This document shows, in pieces, positions 8,304 through 16,024 of a stretch of 64,000 nt of DNA. Origin of the DNA: a bacterium. GTDB lineage: Bacteria; Actinomycetota; Thermoleophilia; Solirubrobacterales; Solirubrobacteraceae. The stretch spans positions 233,949 through 297,948 of the forward strand of contig JAJPKQ010000017.1 in assembly GCA_021323635.1 (NCBI GenBank), read 5' to 3'. The notes beneath the pieces were generated by a model that ran no database searches, was not told where the DNA came from, and saw nothing but the letters and a program-made list of their open reading frames with translations. Numbering within the stretch: the first letter of the stretch is position 1; the number at the start of each line of letters is the position of its first letter. The translations under genes and the position numbers were made by a program.

Positions 8304-8589
8304 ACGTAATGTGCCGCTTTCGGCTCTGCAGAGCAATCCCCGCCCCCATGGCTGCAGTTTTGGTTGCGGTTTTCGGCTCGCCCAGCGGTCTAGACGCTCC
8401 CATCGCATTCCACTCCGAACTCCAGAGCTCCCGTTTGGCTTTCGGCCACGCGCGACGCACGCTCCAGCATCGGCGCGCATGATCGGCGCTGGCGCGCCTT
8501 AGGCCGAGGATCATATTTGGGCGCCCGGTCGAGCCTGGACCTCGCCACGACGCGTCGTCCCGCCGCATTGCGTTCGCACTATAATCACC

Positions 8590-9204
8590 GTGGTGCTTCA
8601 GTTTCGGAAGGCTTCGCTTGAGGACATCACGTGGGTCTGCGAACTCGACCGGAAGACCTTTAGAGCAGCGGATCTCATCGACCACACGGTGTTCGAGGCT
8701 TGGCAGAATCACAACGACGAGAGCTTCTGGGTTGCTGGCAGCTACGCCGAGCCGAGGGCCGTTCACGCCTACTTCGCCATGCTCTACCTTGGGAAATGCG
8801 CGTTCGCCGCCTTCAAGGCCGGGAGGGTCGCGGAGGGCGAACTCGCTGCGGCTGACCTGCTGGCAAAGTCGGAAGTACGCGATGCACGGGAGGCCTACCT
8901 GTTCTCGGTGGTCTCGGACGCGCCCAAGGGGTCGGCCGAACGGCGTGACCTCAAGATCGCCGTGATCGAACATATCCTCGCGGCGGCCAATCACGGTGCG
9001 CTCGCCACGGTGTACGTGACGACCGGCACCACCGATGGCCGCAACGTGCTGCTGAGAGCCGTGCAAGAAGGGTTGGCGAGCAAGGTCCAGGACGCGCGTG
9101 AGCGAGCGGATGGGCACTCGTTGTATCGCTTCGACCTCGACCCCCACGCCGCGAAGGCTTGGGCCGCGCTCGCGTGGCGCGCGAAGGCCACCCCCTTGCC
9201 GTAA
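8590..9204 (+). CDS. GNAT-like acetyltransferase-fold protein (tentative)
   Basis: A 204-aa protein opening VVLQFRKASLEDITWVCELDRKTF, like the first strand-helix of GNAT N-acetyltransferases. Later come a central AYLFSVVSDAPKGSAERRDLKIAVIEHIL segment, possibly the strand-loop-helix that binds acetyl-CoA, and a C-terminal TVYVTTGTTDGRNVLLRAVQEGL. The canonical Q/RxxGxG/A motif is not clear, so the assignment is weak. GTG at 8590 or 8593 is the likely start. It lies 23 nt before the membrane-protein gene and may be co-transcribed. Confidence 0.5.
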   Translation: MVLQFRKASLEDITWVCELDRKTFRAADLIDHTVFEAWQNHNDESFWVAGSYAEPRAVHAYFAMLYLGKCAFAAFKAGRVAEGELAAADLLAKSEVRDAREAYLFSVVSDAPKGSAERRDLKIAVIEHILAAANHGALATVYVTTGTTDGRNVLLRAVQEGLASKVQDARERADGHSLYRFDLDPHAAKAWAALAWRAKATPLP

Positions 9205-9227
9205 AGGACGTCACGCGGGAGGCTACG

Positions 9228-10211
9228 ATGCTCGGCGTGCGGTGGCGAGGGGCAGTGGCAAGCGGACAAGGCGAGCATCGGCGGTCGTGGCCGGACGGTC
9301 CGCGGTCGGCAATCCTATTGCTCGCCGCGTGCGCCGGGGCTTACCTGGCTACTAGGGCCCGCGCGGGCTCCGGCGATGACCGTGGGGACCCGACGCACAA
9401 AGAGTCTGACGGACACCTCGGCTCCGCTTCGGACGGAAACGACGGGTACTACGACATCCGCAAGGGCGCCAGCGGATACGTGCACATCCTTGCCGGCTTG
9501 GGTGGTGTCGTTGTCGCCGGGTTAGTGTTCGTCTTTACCTTCTCTTCCCAGGGTGGTCCCGGAACCACCCATCCGGCGGAGCTCACCTTCGCCGCCGGGC
9601 TGCTGGCGCTGGGCTTCATCGGCTGCACCGTCGGTGCGTTCGGGTTTGCGGCCCTCGCGGGCGAGCAGAAACTGACGCCCAACTTGCCCGCTGCCGGAAC
9701 GCTGATCGGCGTTGGTGTCATCATCGGAATCGCATCGATCCTCGGTGCCTTTGAGATACTTGCCAGCGTCTACCTCCGGCCGTCGCGCATCCTGTTCGCT
9801 TGGCTCGTCGCCGGTGGCGGGGTGGCTGGCAGTGTCTACAACGCCTTCACGGTGGTCGACGAGTATGAGATCCGCACCGGCTCCTCCGGCCTGGGGCCGT
9901 CCGTGTGGCTCAAGACGCGCTCGCAAGCCCACAGCTGGGCGAAGATCTTGGCAGTAGTCGGCGCCGTGCCAGTGGCAGCCGGGATCGTTGGATACCAGCT
10001 CGGGCTAGGACCGGCGCAGTCGTCGACCCGCGCGAGCCTGTTCGTCGCCGTCGGCCTCGCGGTGACCATTGCTGCCGTCCTCATTGGCGCGATTCGCACG
10101 GCGCACTCCACCAAAGGGGAGGACAGCGGCATCGACCGGAAGACTGCGCTCGCAGCACAGATCGTCGTGGGCGGCTACGTCTGCGCGCTCTTGTTCTTCC
10201 TTCCGCGCTAG
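9228..10211 (+). CDS. Polytopic membrane protein, unknown function
   Basis: A 327-aa protein with about seven hydrophobic segments: near the N-terminus (ILLLAACAGAYLA), ILAGLGGVVVAGLVFVFTF, FAAGLLALGFIGCTVGAFGFAALA, LIGVGVIIGIASILGAFEIL, WAKILAVVGAVPVAAGIVGY, LFVAVGLAVTIAAVLIGAI and the C-terminal IVVGGYVCALLFFL. A charged Gly/Asp/Ser-rich loop (about residues 43-82) lies between the first two. The ATG at 9228 is preceded by GGGAGG at a good distance; a longer frame from 9159 would overlap the previous gene. No family recognised. It ends in a 4-nt tail-to-tail overlap with the PIN gene at 10208. Confidence 0.65.
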   Translation: MLGVRWRGAVASGQGEHRRSWPDGPRSAILLLAACAGAYLATRARAGSGDDRGDPTHKESDGHLGSASDGNDGYYDIRKGASGYVHILAGLGGVVVAGLVFVFTFSSQGGPGTTHPAELTFAAGLLALGFIGCTVGAFGFAALAGEQKLTPNLPAAGTLIGVGVIIGIASILGAFEILASVYLRPSRILFAWLVAGGGVAGSVYNAFTVVDEYEIRTGSSGLGPSVWLKTRSQAHSWAKILAVVGAVPVAAGIVGYQLGLGPAQSSTRASLFVAVGLAVTIAAVLIGAIRTAHSTKGEDSGIDRKTALAAQIVVGGYVCALLFFLPR

Positions 10212-10813
10212 GCGCTTCGCCGCACCTGCGCCGGCAAGACGGATTGCTCGATCAGGCCAAGCTCCGCAGCCAGGACCGCCGGCCGGACGATCCGCACCGG
10301 CCCCACGGGATCGAGGCCAAGCAGCCGTCGGTCGCTGCTGCAGATCATGTCGGCATGGTTCTCGAGCGCGCCGGCGATGACGTGCAGGTCGGCCACGTCC
10401 ACCGACTCGAAGGTCACCGGCACCGCCGAAGAGACCGAGGAGAGCAACGCGGCGCGGTCGGTGCCCGTGACGGCGTGGAGGAAGCCTCCGAGCGGCACCC
10501 CGACCAGACCGGCAAAGCGGCCCAGCGTCCGCCCGATCGAGGCTCGCTCCATTCCGGCCGGCTCGAAGAGAACCTCGAAGGCCTCGAGAAATGGCGCGAG
10601 CTCCTGCTCGGAGTAGGTGCGCGCGACGCGCTGTCCCGCACCCTTGACTCCCTGCTGCGTCGCACGCCACCAGAACTCGGCGCCGATCACGTCGGTTATG
10701 AACCCATCCAGAACCGGCGCGCGCTGCGCGGCGAGCGCAAGCAGCGAGAAGCAGAGACCGCCGGGCTTGTGAAAGGCGCTCCACAGGACGGTCGTGTCGA
10801 ACTCGACCCGCAT
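10208..10813 (-). CDS. PIN-like nuclease, toxin of an HTH/PIN pair
   Basis: A 201-aa protein opening MRVEFDTTVLWSAFHKPGGL, with Asp6 as the first metal ligand, and a C-terminal DVADLHVIAGALENHADMICSSDRRLLGLD that carries the other acids and the PIN-type strand order. The middle is longer than in VapC proteins, like the larger PIN proteins paired with helix-turn-helix antitoxins. It starts 16 nt after the HTH gene ends, so the two form one operon. ATG at 10813 was chosen over an in-frame start 72 nt upstream that would overlap the HTH gene. Confidence 0.75.
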   Translation of the reverse strand: MRVEFDTTVLWSAFHKPGGLCFSLLALAAQRAPVLDGFITDVIGAEFWWRATQQGVKGAGQRVARTYSEQELAPFLEAFEVLFEPAGMERASIGRTLGRFAGLVGVPLGGFLHAVTGTDRAALLSSVSSAVPVTFESVDVADLHVIAGALENHADMICSSDRRLLGLDPVGPVRIVRPAVLAAELGLIEQSVLPAQVRRSA

Positions 10814-10829
10814 CCTGTGCAGGCTCGGC

Positions 10830-11492
10830 CTAAGCCTGTGCTCGCATCTCGGCTCCGAGCTCTTCCTCGGAGGGAAGCTCAGCATCCTCCTGCACGGCGA
10901 TCAGATGGCGCGCAAGCTCGTCCAGACGCTCGCGCCGCGTGGACGGGCGCGCATCCTGCTCGAACTGCGCGGCCGGAATTCGCCAGGAGCCGCCCGGGCC
11001 GCGCGTGCCCTCGATGCGCCCCTTCTGAAGCCACTTGTAGACGGCCTGGGTGCTGACGCCGTAGCGGGCGGAGAGGTCTCCGACGCTGATGTATGCCGGC
11101 TCGGGCCGCGGGCGACCGAGCACATGCTCGCGCCACTCCGAAGCCATCTCGACGGCTCGGATGCGCCGCTCGACTCCCAGGCTCTCGACGCCGGCGGCCT
11201 CGCGCAGCAACGCGGCGACCTCTCCGGCGAGCAGGTCGACGCCACCGCCGGCCTCGTGCAGAGTCTCGAGGCCGCGGCGCAGGCTGTCGCGGGCAAACAG
11301 CCCCGCGTCATCGAGCGTCTTGAGGCTCTCGACCGTCAGCTGCGCGTACTCGTCGGCGTGCAGGTCCAGTGCGCCGAGGCTCTCCACAACGTCCTTGGCA
11401 ATTGCATGGATCAGCGCCTCGCGCTGGGCTCCCTGCGCGTCGACGGCGGCGCGCCACAGCGCGACGCGGTCCTTTGGGGTCAAGATCTCCAT
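10830..11492 (-). CDS. Helix-turn-helix (excisionase/MerR-like) antitoxin or regulator
   Basis: A 220-aa protein. The N-terminal two thirds is helical and acidic without a recognised family. Residues about 148-192 form a DNA-binding domain of the excisionase type: YISVGDLSARYGVSTQAVYKWLQKGRIEGTRGPGGSWRIPAAQFE. The C-terminal tail is acidic. Its position directly before a PIN gene suggests an antitoxin that also represses the operon. The ATG at 11492 is taken because three phased 9-bp direct repeats, a likely operator, lie 22-44 nt upstream. Confidence 0.75.
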   Translation of the reverse strand: MEILTPKDRVALWRAAVDAQGAQREALIHAIAKDVVESLGALDLHADEYAQLTVESLKTLDDAGLFARDSLRRGLETLHEAGGGVDLLAGEVAALLREAAGVESLGVERRIRAVEMASEWREHVLGRPRPEPAYISVGDLSARYGVSTQAVYKWLQKGRIEGTRGPGGSWRIPAAQFEQDARPSTRRERLDELARHLIAVQEDAELPSEEELGAEMRAQA

Positions 11493-11513
11493 GGGCCCAG
11501 CATAGCTCGTAGA

Positions 11514-11536
11514 CCAACTTATGCAACTTCTGCAAC
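11514..11536 (-). promoter_or_regulatory. Phased 9-bp direct repeats upstream of the HTH/PIN operon
   Basis: Read on the minus strand the DNA carries GTTGCAGAA, GTTGCATAA and GTTGG directly abutted, so GTTG recurs at 9-bp spacing. Direct repeats at this phase suit side-by-side binding of excisionase-type HTH proteins. The stretch is also more AT-rich than its surroundings, as expected in a promoter. Confidence 0.45.
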
Positions 11537-12010
11537 CGTATCGACCAATTCGGCCGCTGGCTTGAGATGCCAGAGAAAGGTGGCCCCGGCTCCGGATCCG
11601 ACTCCGCGCCGCATGCAAGCACGAAGGGTCACGCCTTGGCGCGATGGCGTTTGCGCGCCACCGCAGCCGATGACCAGCGCCGTCGCCAGCGGCTCACCCC
11701 GTGCCTTCGGCCTACGGAAAGTCCAAGCGCCCGCGGTCTCGAGCGGGTTCGCGCGTGGGCCGGGGCGGAGATGACACGGTGCGATCCTCGGCGGCCTTAC
11801 GGTCCAGAACGCTATGCAGCGCCTTGGGCGGAACGCCGGCCGCGGGTGGCGCCAATCCTGTCCGCGTCCACCTCCGCGTACCCGGCGCTCTGCTCGCCGG
11901 GCGCTCGACGCCGTCCCAACCGAGCAACCATCGGGGCCGCGTCCAGCACGTCTCAAGCGTAACTTGTTTCCCGTTTGTTCCCCGTGACGCCTACTTGCAC
12001 CGATCAGCAC
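11537..12010. other. Stretch without a recognisable gene
   Basis: Open frames exist on both strands, but none has a recognisable protein, ribosome-binding site or stable codon bias. It separates the HTH/PIN operon from copy B of the duplicated segment. Confidence 0.5.
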
Positions 12011-12148
12011 TTGCTATGCTCGCTCGATGCCATCCACCTCGCCGCCGCGCTCAGCATTGCCGAGCGGTTGCACTGCCTCTACACCTACGACGAGCGCCTT
12101 GGCGCCGCGGCGCGCAAGGCGGGCTTGATGGTGCAGACGCCCGCGTAG
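12011..12148 (+). pseudogene. Truncated PIN-toxin gene, last 42 codons only
   Basis: The frame reads SLDAIHLAAALSIAERLHCLYTY and continues to the same LMVQTPA stop as the intact PIN gene at 6453-6851. The DNA is almost identical from 12016 onward. The first two thirds of the domain, including the first catalytic Asp, is missing, so no active toxin can be made. Confidence 0.85.
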
Positions 12149-12332
12149 GGTCGGCGTCGCCGAGCAGCAGCTTTTGCTCCGCTCCAGAAATCGCTCGAAG
12201 AGCGCCGCGCGCGCGGCGAGCCATTTGCGCGGTAGGTCTGGGGACGACATCTGAGAGCCGAGGCGACCTCGCGACCGCGTAGGGCGTCTCCAGGCCCGGG
12301 CCAGGCGGGCAGGTGGCAGCTCGACGGCGGGC

Positions 12333-12929
12333 TCAGTCGCGGATGCGCTCGCCACGGCGCAGCATCTCGATGTACTTTGCGATGCGTCGTTGGCGGGTCT
12401 CGGGGCGTTTGGCATCGTTGATGCGCCAGATGACCGAGTATCGGTTGCGGGCGTCGAGCGCGGCGAATGCCGCGCGCGCTTCGGGATGGCGGTCTAGCTC
12501 GCGCTGCAGATCCTCCGGCATCGAGGCTGTGCGTTGCCCTTTGTAGGCAGCACCCCAGCGTCCGTCGGCCTTGGCGCGCTCGACCTCGGCGATACCGGCT
12601 GATCGCATCCGCCCGAGAGCGATGAGCTCTTCGACCTTGTCGCGGTTGATCTCAGACCAGCGGCTGCGGGCCGATCTCGGCGTGAAGCGCTGCAGCCAAT
12701 GTTGATCGTCGTGGCGCGCCTTCTGTCCGTCGATCCATCCGAAGCAGAGCGCAACTTCGATGGCCTCGGCGTAGGTGATCGATCGGGCTTTCGAGCCCTT
12801 CTTGGCGATCATCAGCCAGATTCCCGGGCACTGCTCGTGATTGGCGTCCAGCCAAGCCTCGAAATCGGCGCGAGTGGCGAACCTGACGGCGTCGTCTGGC
12901 GCAGAAGATGGATCGATCGAGTCATTCAT
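12333..12929 (-). CDS. YdeI/OmpD-associated family protein
   Basis: A 198-aa protein with family hallmarks: RFATRADFEAWLDANHEQCPGIWLMIAKKGS, TYAEAIEVALCFGWIDGQKARHDDQHWLQRFTPRSARSRWSEINRDKVEELIALGRM and the C-terminal YSVIWRINDAKRPETRQRRIAKYIEML. Members are linked to tolerance of cationic peptides or bacteriocins, with no biochemical activity settled. ATG at 12929 is chosen; an upstream extension would run through tRNA-Trp. A fragment of the gene recurs at 6907-7009. Confidence 0.85.
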   Translation of the reverse strand: MNDSIDPSSAPDDAVRFATRADFEAWLDANHEQCPGIWLMIAKKGSKARSITYAEAIEVALCFGWIDGQKARHDDQHWLQRFTPRSARSRWSEINRDKVEELIALGRMRSAGIAEVERAKADGRWGAAYKGQRTASMPEDLQRELDRHPEARAAFAALDARNRYSVIWRINDAKRPETRQRRIAKYIEMLRRGERIRD

Positions 12930-12950
12930 CGGCGTCCGGACATCAATTGC

Positions 12951-12974
12951 GAGCCCGCTCCAAGGAGCGGGCTC
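12951..12974 (-). terminator. Hairpin downstream of tRNA-Trp
   Basis: GAGCCCGCTCC and GGAGCGGGCTC pair perfectly (11 bp) around a 2-nt centre, 18 nt past the tRNA-Trp 3' end. There is no T-run, common for high-GC actinobacterial terminators. Confidence 0.6.
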
Positions 12975-12992
12975 GTGGCTCCCAGTGCGTAG

Positions 12993-13063
12993 CGGGGGAC
13001 CGAGGAGTCGAACCTCGCGTTGCGGTTTTGGAGACCACCGTGTTACCGATACACCAGTCCCCC
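12993..13063 (-). tRNA. trnW: tRNA-Trp (anticodon CCA)
   Basis: The 71-nt minus-strand sequence folds as a cloverleaf: acceptor GGGGGAC/GTCCCCC, D-stem GTGT/ACAC, anticodon stem GTGGT/ACCGC with loop CTCCAAA (CCA at positions 34-36), and T-stem CGAGG/CCTCG with loop TTCGACT. The discriminator base is G; CCA is not encoded. A degenerate copy of its 3' half lies 4.7 kb away at 8258-8303. Confidence 0.95.
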
Positions 13064-13184
13064 ACATGATCGCCGGCAACCGACAATAGCGGCCGCCGGC
13101 ACCTCTCGTCAGCTGCTACTTTACCGCGCCCGACACTCACGCCGCCGACGCTCACGCCGCCACCCCTGTCGCGACCGTGGCCCT

Positions 13185-13985
13185 TCACCGCGCCAGTCGC
13201 AGCGCGTAGAGGACGGCAGCTACGCTCGTGGCAAGGTTGAGGCTTGAGACTCCCGCGCGCATCGGCAGCGCACAGGTCGCCTGGGCGATCGCGCGCGCCT
13301 GCGCGCTCAGCCCCGCCCGCTCCGAGCCGAAGAGCAGCACCGCGCCCGCGGGCACCGCGGCGGGCTGCAGCGGCTCGCCCTCCGGGTCGAGCGCGACGAC
13401 GGGGCGACCACTCGCCTGCAGCTGACCGAGCGTCGCCGAGGCGACCGGCAGCGCAAAGTGCAGCCCCGCTGCGGCGCGGACCGTCGTCGGATGCCAGGGT
13501 TCGACGCCACCGATGCCAAGCACGCCGGCGGCCTCAGCCGCTGCCGCGACACGCACAGCCGCCCCGAAGTTGCCCCGATGGCGCGGATCCTCCAGCGCGA
13601 CCACTGGCCCGCGGAGATCGCCTGAAAGCAGTGCTGCCGCGTCGTAGCGCGGACGACGTGCAACCGAGACGACGCCCGTGTGGGGCTCGTAGGGCCCCAT
13701 CCGCTTGAAGTCCGCCCGCGCAATCCTCACAGTCAGGGCATCGATCTGAGCGGCGAGCTCGGGCGCATGCGCGGCGGTCAGCGCATCGAGCTCGCCATCC
13801 TGCACCGCAGCGACGATCTCAACCGGAGCTTGAAAGCGCAGCGCGTGCTTGAGCGCATGGAAGCCCTCAAGCACGACCAGCGCGCTGTCGTTGCGCGCCG
13901 CAAGCACGCGCTGGATCAGCGCGTTCGCCTCCCTGCGCCCCCTGTGCGCGCCGGGCGCGCTGCTGCTCTCGGGCTGCTCGCTCAC
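13185..13985 (-). CDS. TrmH/SpoU-family RNA 2'-O-methyltransferase
   Basis: A 266-aa SPOUT methyltransferase that would move a methyl group from S-adenosylmethionine to a ribose 2'-OH in rRNA or tRNA. The three family motifs are present: VALEDPRHRGNFGAAVRVA with the catalytic Arg, VLLFGSERAGLS, and AGVSSLNLATSVAAVLYALR, which forms the knotted SAM site. An N-terminal substrate-binding region (about 20-100, LVVLEGFHALKHAL) indicates the RlmB/TsnR-like branch rather than a tRNA-only TrmH. The RNA target cannot be named. Divergent from the phosphofructokinase gene, 62 nt apart. Confidence 0.9.
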   Translation of the reverse strand: MSEQPESSSAPGAHRGRREANALIQRVLAARNDSALVVLEGFHALKHALRFQAPVEIVAAVQDGELDALTAAHAPELAAQIDALTVRIARADFKRMGPYEPHTGVVSVARRPRYDAAALLSGDLRGPVVALEDPRHRGNFGAAVRVAAAAEAAGVLGIGGVEPWHPTTVRAAAGLHFALPVASATLGQLQASGRPVVALDPEGEPLQPAAVPAGAVLLFGSERAGLSAQARAIAQATCALPMRAGVSSLNLATSVAAVLYALRLAR

Positions 13986-14047
13986 CGCTGCGGCAGTCTA
14001 GGCGTCTGGCGACCTCGCGCTCCGCTTCCAGGCACAATGGGCAAGCA

Positions 14048-15082
14048 ATGCGCATTGGCATCCTGACCGGCGGCGGCGACTGCCCGGGCCTCAACGCCGC
14101 GATCCGCGCGATCGTGCGGCGTGCGGTGGTGCGCGGCGACCAGACTATTGGCTTTGCCAACGGCTGGGCGGGGATGCTGGAGGACCAGGCCCGGCCGCTC
14201 TCGATCGAGAGCACCGCCGGCATCCTTGCTCGCGGCGGCACGATCCTCGGCACCTCGCGGACCAACCCCTTCGCGCAAGAGGTCGAGGATGGGCTGGGGC
14301 GAATCCGTGCGACGTTTGCCGCGCACGCCCTCGACGGTCTGATCGCAATCGGCGGCGAGGACACGCTGGGAGTCGCGCTCAAGCTCGCAGAGGCCGAGCT
14401 CCCGGTCGTCGGCATCCCCAAGACGATCGACAACGACATCAGCGAGACCGACTACACGATCGGCTTCCAGACCGCGGTCGCGATCGTCGCCGAGGCAATC
14501 GACCGCCTGCACTCGACCGCCGAGTCCCACCACCGCGTGATGGTCGTCGAGGTGATGGGGCGTCACGCCGGCTGGATCGCAACCCACGCCGGCATCGCCG
14601 GCGGCGCGGACGCGATCCTGATCCCCGAGCAGCCCTTCGACATCGAGTCGGTCTGCCGCCACCTGCGCACCCGCCGCGAGCGCGGTCGGTCCTTCTCGAT
14701 CGTGGTTGCCGCAGAGGGCGCGATCCCCCGCGCAGGAAACCTTCAGGTGCGCTCAGGGGGCGGACGCGACTCCTTCGGGCACGTCCGCCTGGGCGGCATC
14801 GGCATCACGCTCGAAGAGGCAATCGAGCAGCGCACAGGCTTTGAGACGCGCGCCACGATTCTCGGGCACGTTCAGCGGGGCGGGACGCCAAGCGCCTTCG
14901 ACCGGGTGCTTGCCACCCGCCTTGGCGTCGCCGCCGTCGACGCGATTGCCGCCGGCGAAAGCGGCGTGATGGTTGCGCTTCAGGGCACCGCAATCCGCAC
15001 CGTATCGCTGCAGCGGGCCCTGAGCGCGCCCAAGCTCGTCGACCCCGACCTCTACGCCACCGCAGAGGTCTTCTTCGGATAG
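14048..15082 (+). CDS. pfp: 6-phosphofructokinase, PPi-type active site
   Basis: A 344-aa phosphofructokinase with GGGDCPGLNAAIR, PKTIDNDI (124-131), a VEVMGRHAGWIA substrate motif and GHVQRGGTPSAFDR. The phosphoryl-donor residues are G-G-E-D-T (102-106) and Lys125. In characterised family members Asp plus Lys at these two positions goes with pyrophosphate, while Gly plus Gly goes with ATP. I therefore infer a PPi-dependent, reversible enzyme of the actinobacterial group III. The donor was not tested, so ATP use cannot be excluded. Start ATG with no obvious Shine-Dalgarno; single gene. Confidence 0.92.
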   Translation: MRIGILTGGGDCPGLNAAIRAIVRRAVVRGDQTIGFANGWAGMLEDQARPLSIESTAGILARGGTILGTSRTNPFAQEVEDGLGRIRATFAAHALDGLIAIGGEDTLGVALKLAEAELPVVGIPKTIDNDISETDYTIGFQTAVAIVAEAIDRLHSTAESHHRVMVVEVMGRHAGWIATHAGIAGGADAILIPEQPFDIESVCRHLRTRRERGRSFSIVVAAEGAIPRAGNLQVRSGGGRDSFGHVRLGGIGITLEEAIEQRTGFETRATILGHVQRGGTPSAFDRVLATRLGVAAVDAIAAGESGVMVALQGTAIRTVSLQRALSAPKLVDPDLYATAEVFFG

Positions 15083-15130
15083 GGATGCCCGGAGCCGATC
15101 GGGCCGCAGCCCCGACCGCTCAGCGCGCTC

Positions 15131-15517
15131 TCAGCTCCAGCCGTTCGCCAGATAGAGCCCAAGCCAGACGATCGCCAGCGACGCGAGGAAGACCGCCGCG
15201 TCGATCGCGTGCGCTTCGGGCTTGCGCATGTGCGCGAAGATGAGCGCCGCGAGCAAGACGACCAGGCCGAGCTTCGCCTGAAAGGTCGCGTTACCCCAAA
15301 GGCTCAGATGGAAGGCCATTGGGATGCCGGTGGCAACCAGCAGCGCAAAGGCGATCAGCGTGCCGATCCCAAAGCGGCGGGCAATCGCCCGCAGCGCGAC
15401 GCGGTCGCCGCCGCGCAGCACCGGCACGATCACCGCGGCCAGCATCAGCTGGCCGCCGAGGAAGAACATCGCCGCCAGCACGTGCAGCCAGCGCGCCACA
15501 AACCAGACCTTGTCCAC
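15131..15517 (-). CDS. DUF2269-like integral membrane protein
   Basis: A 128-aa protein with four hydrophobic helices: WLHVLAAMFFLGGQLMLAAVIVPVL, IGTLIAFALLVATGIPMAF, AKLGLVVLLAALIFAHM and AAVFLASLAIVWLGLYLA. The layout resembles DUF2269/CopD-like small membrane proteins with a His in the first helix. The GTG at 15517 gives VDKVWFVARWLHVLAA at the N-terminus. Its first 18 codons and 26 nt upstream are duplicated at 16313-16392 beside the alcohol dehydrogenase. Function unknown. Confidence 0.75.
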   Translation of the reverse strand: MDKVWFVARWLHVLAAMFFLGGQLMLAAVIVPVLRGGDRVALRAIARRFGIGTLIAFALLVATGIPMAFHLSLWGNATFQAKLGLVVLLAALIFAHMRKPEAHAIDAAVFLASLAIVWLGLYLANGWS

Positions 15518-15543
15518 GCTCGCGGTAGCGTATCGGCGTGCGC
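15464..15543. repeat. 80-bp direct repeat, left copy
   Basis: Matches 16313-16392 in the same orientation at 74 of 80 positions. It covers the 5' end of the DUF2269-like gene plus its upstream sequence. The 769 bp between the copies contain exactly the Phd/VapC module. Confidence 0.9.
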
Positions 15544-15612
15544 CAAGCGCACAGCCGGGGCCTCGCTCCACGGCGCGGCTGCTCTGCGCCCATCTCTATC
15601 CGCACGCAGCGC

Positions 15613-16008
15613 CTAGCCCTCCGCCGCTTGCCAAAGCACTTCCACGCCGTAGTGTTTGAGCCTAGCGTCGGCGCTGACCAGCGCCATCCGCTCCGTCTTT
15701 GCTTGGGCGATCAGCAGGCGGTCGAAGGGATCCCGATGATGCAACGGCAGGCGCTCGACCTCGGCAGCGTGCAGCGCGGTGATCGGCAGATGGTCAAGGT
15801 CCAGGCGCAGCAGCGCGGCGCACCAGTGCGACGGCAGCTCGAGCTTCCCGAGCGATCGCTTGATCGCGATCTCCCAGACGCTTGCCGCGCTGACGCTCAC
15901 CGCGTTGCCCGGCGCTTCAAGCTCCGCAGCGGTTGCGCCGGGGACCTTCGAACGCTGCCCGAGCAGCAGCCAAAGCACAACGTTGGTGTCGAGCAGGAGG
16001 CGCCGCAC
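15613..16008 (-). CDS. vapC: VapC-type PIN toxin
   Basis: A 131-aa PIN ribonuclease opening MRRLLLDTNVVLWLLLG (Asp7). VSVSAASVWEIAIKRSLGKLELP supplies the conserved Glu, and LPLHHRDPFDRLLIAQAKTERMALVSADARLKHYGVEVL the C-terminal acids; this is the common VapC subfamily paired with Phd/YefM antitoxins. It would cleave RNA until bound by the antitoxin encoded 16 nt upstream. The module is bounded on both sides by the 80-bp repeat. Confidence 0.92.
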   Translation of the reverse strand: MRRLLLDTNVVLWLLLGQRSKVPGATAAELEAPGNAVSVSAASVWEIAIKRSLGKLELPSHWCAALLRLDLDHLPITALHAAEVERLPLHHRDPFDRLLIAQAKTERMALVSADARLKHYGVEVLWQAAEG

Positions 16009-16024
16009 CGCAGGCCATCACTTG

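Larger units (their letters stand above)
7965..8589. other. Gene-poor stretch in copy A of the duplicated region
   Basis: I see no convincing gene in these 625 bases; the short open frames have no recognisable protein and shift codon bias along their length. The stretch holds a hairpin (8222-8252) and a tRNA-Trp 3'-half copy (8258-8303), and should carry the promoter of the gene at 8590. Confidence 0.6.

Noticed and set aside
8123..8482. 119-codon frame through the tRNA-Trp fragment
   Set aside because: Its SRTSRCGFGDH peptide is just the translated tRNA copy, also seen at 13000; not a gene.
9905..11056. 383-codon plus-strand frame across the membrane-protein end and HTH/PIN genes
   Set aside because: Crosses three better-supported genes and has an Arg/Pro-rich shadow composition.
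8258..12992. Prophage or integrative element with integrase
   Set aside because: No integrase, excisionase-recombinase or phage structural gene was found between the tRNA copies; only an island reading is kept as a finding.
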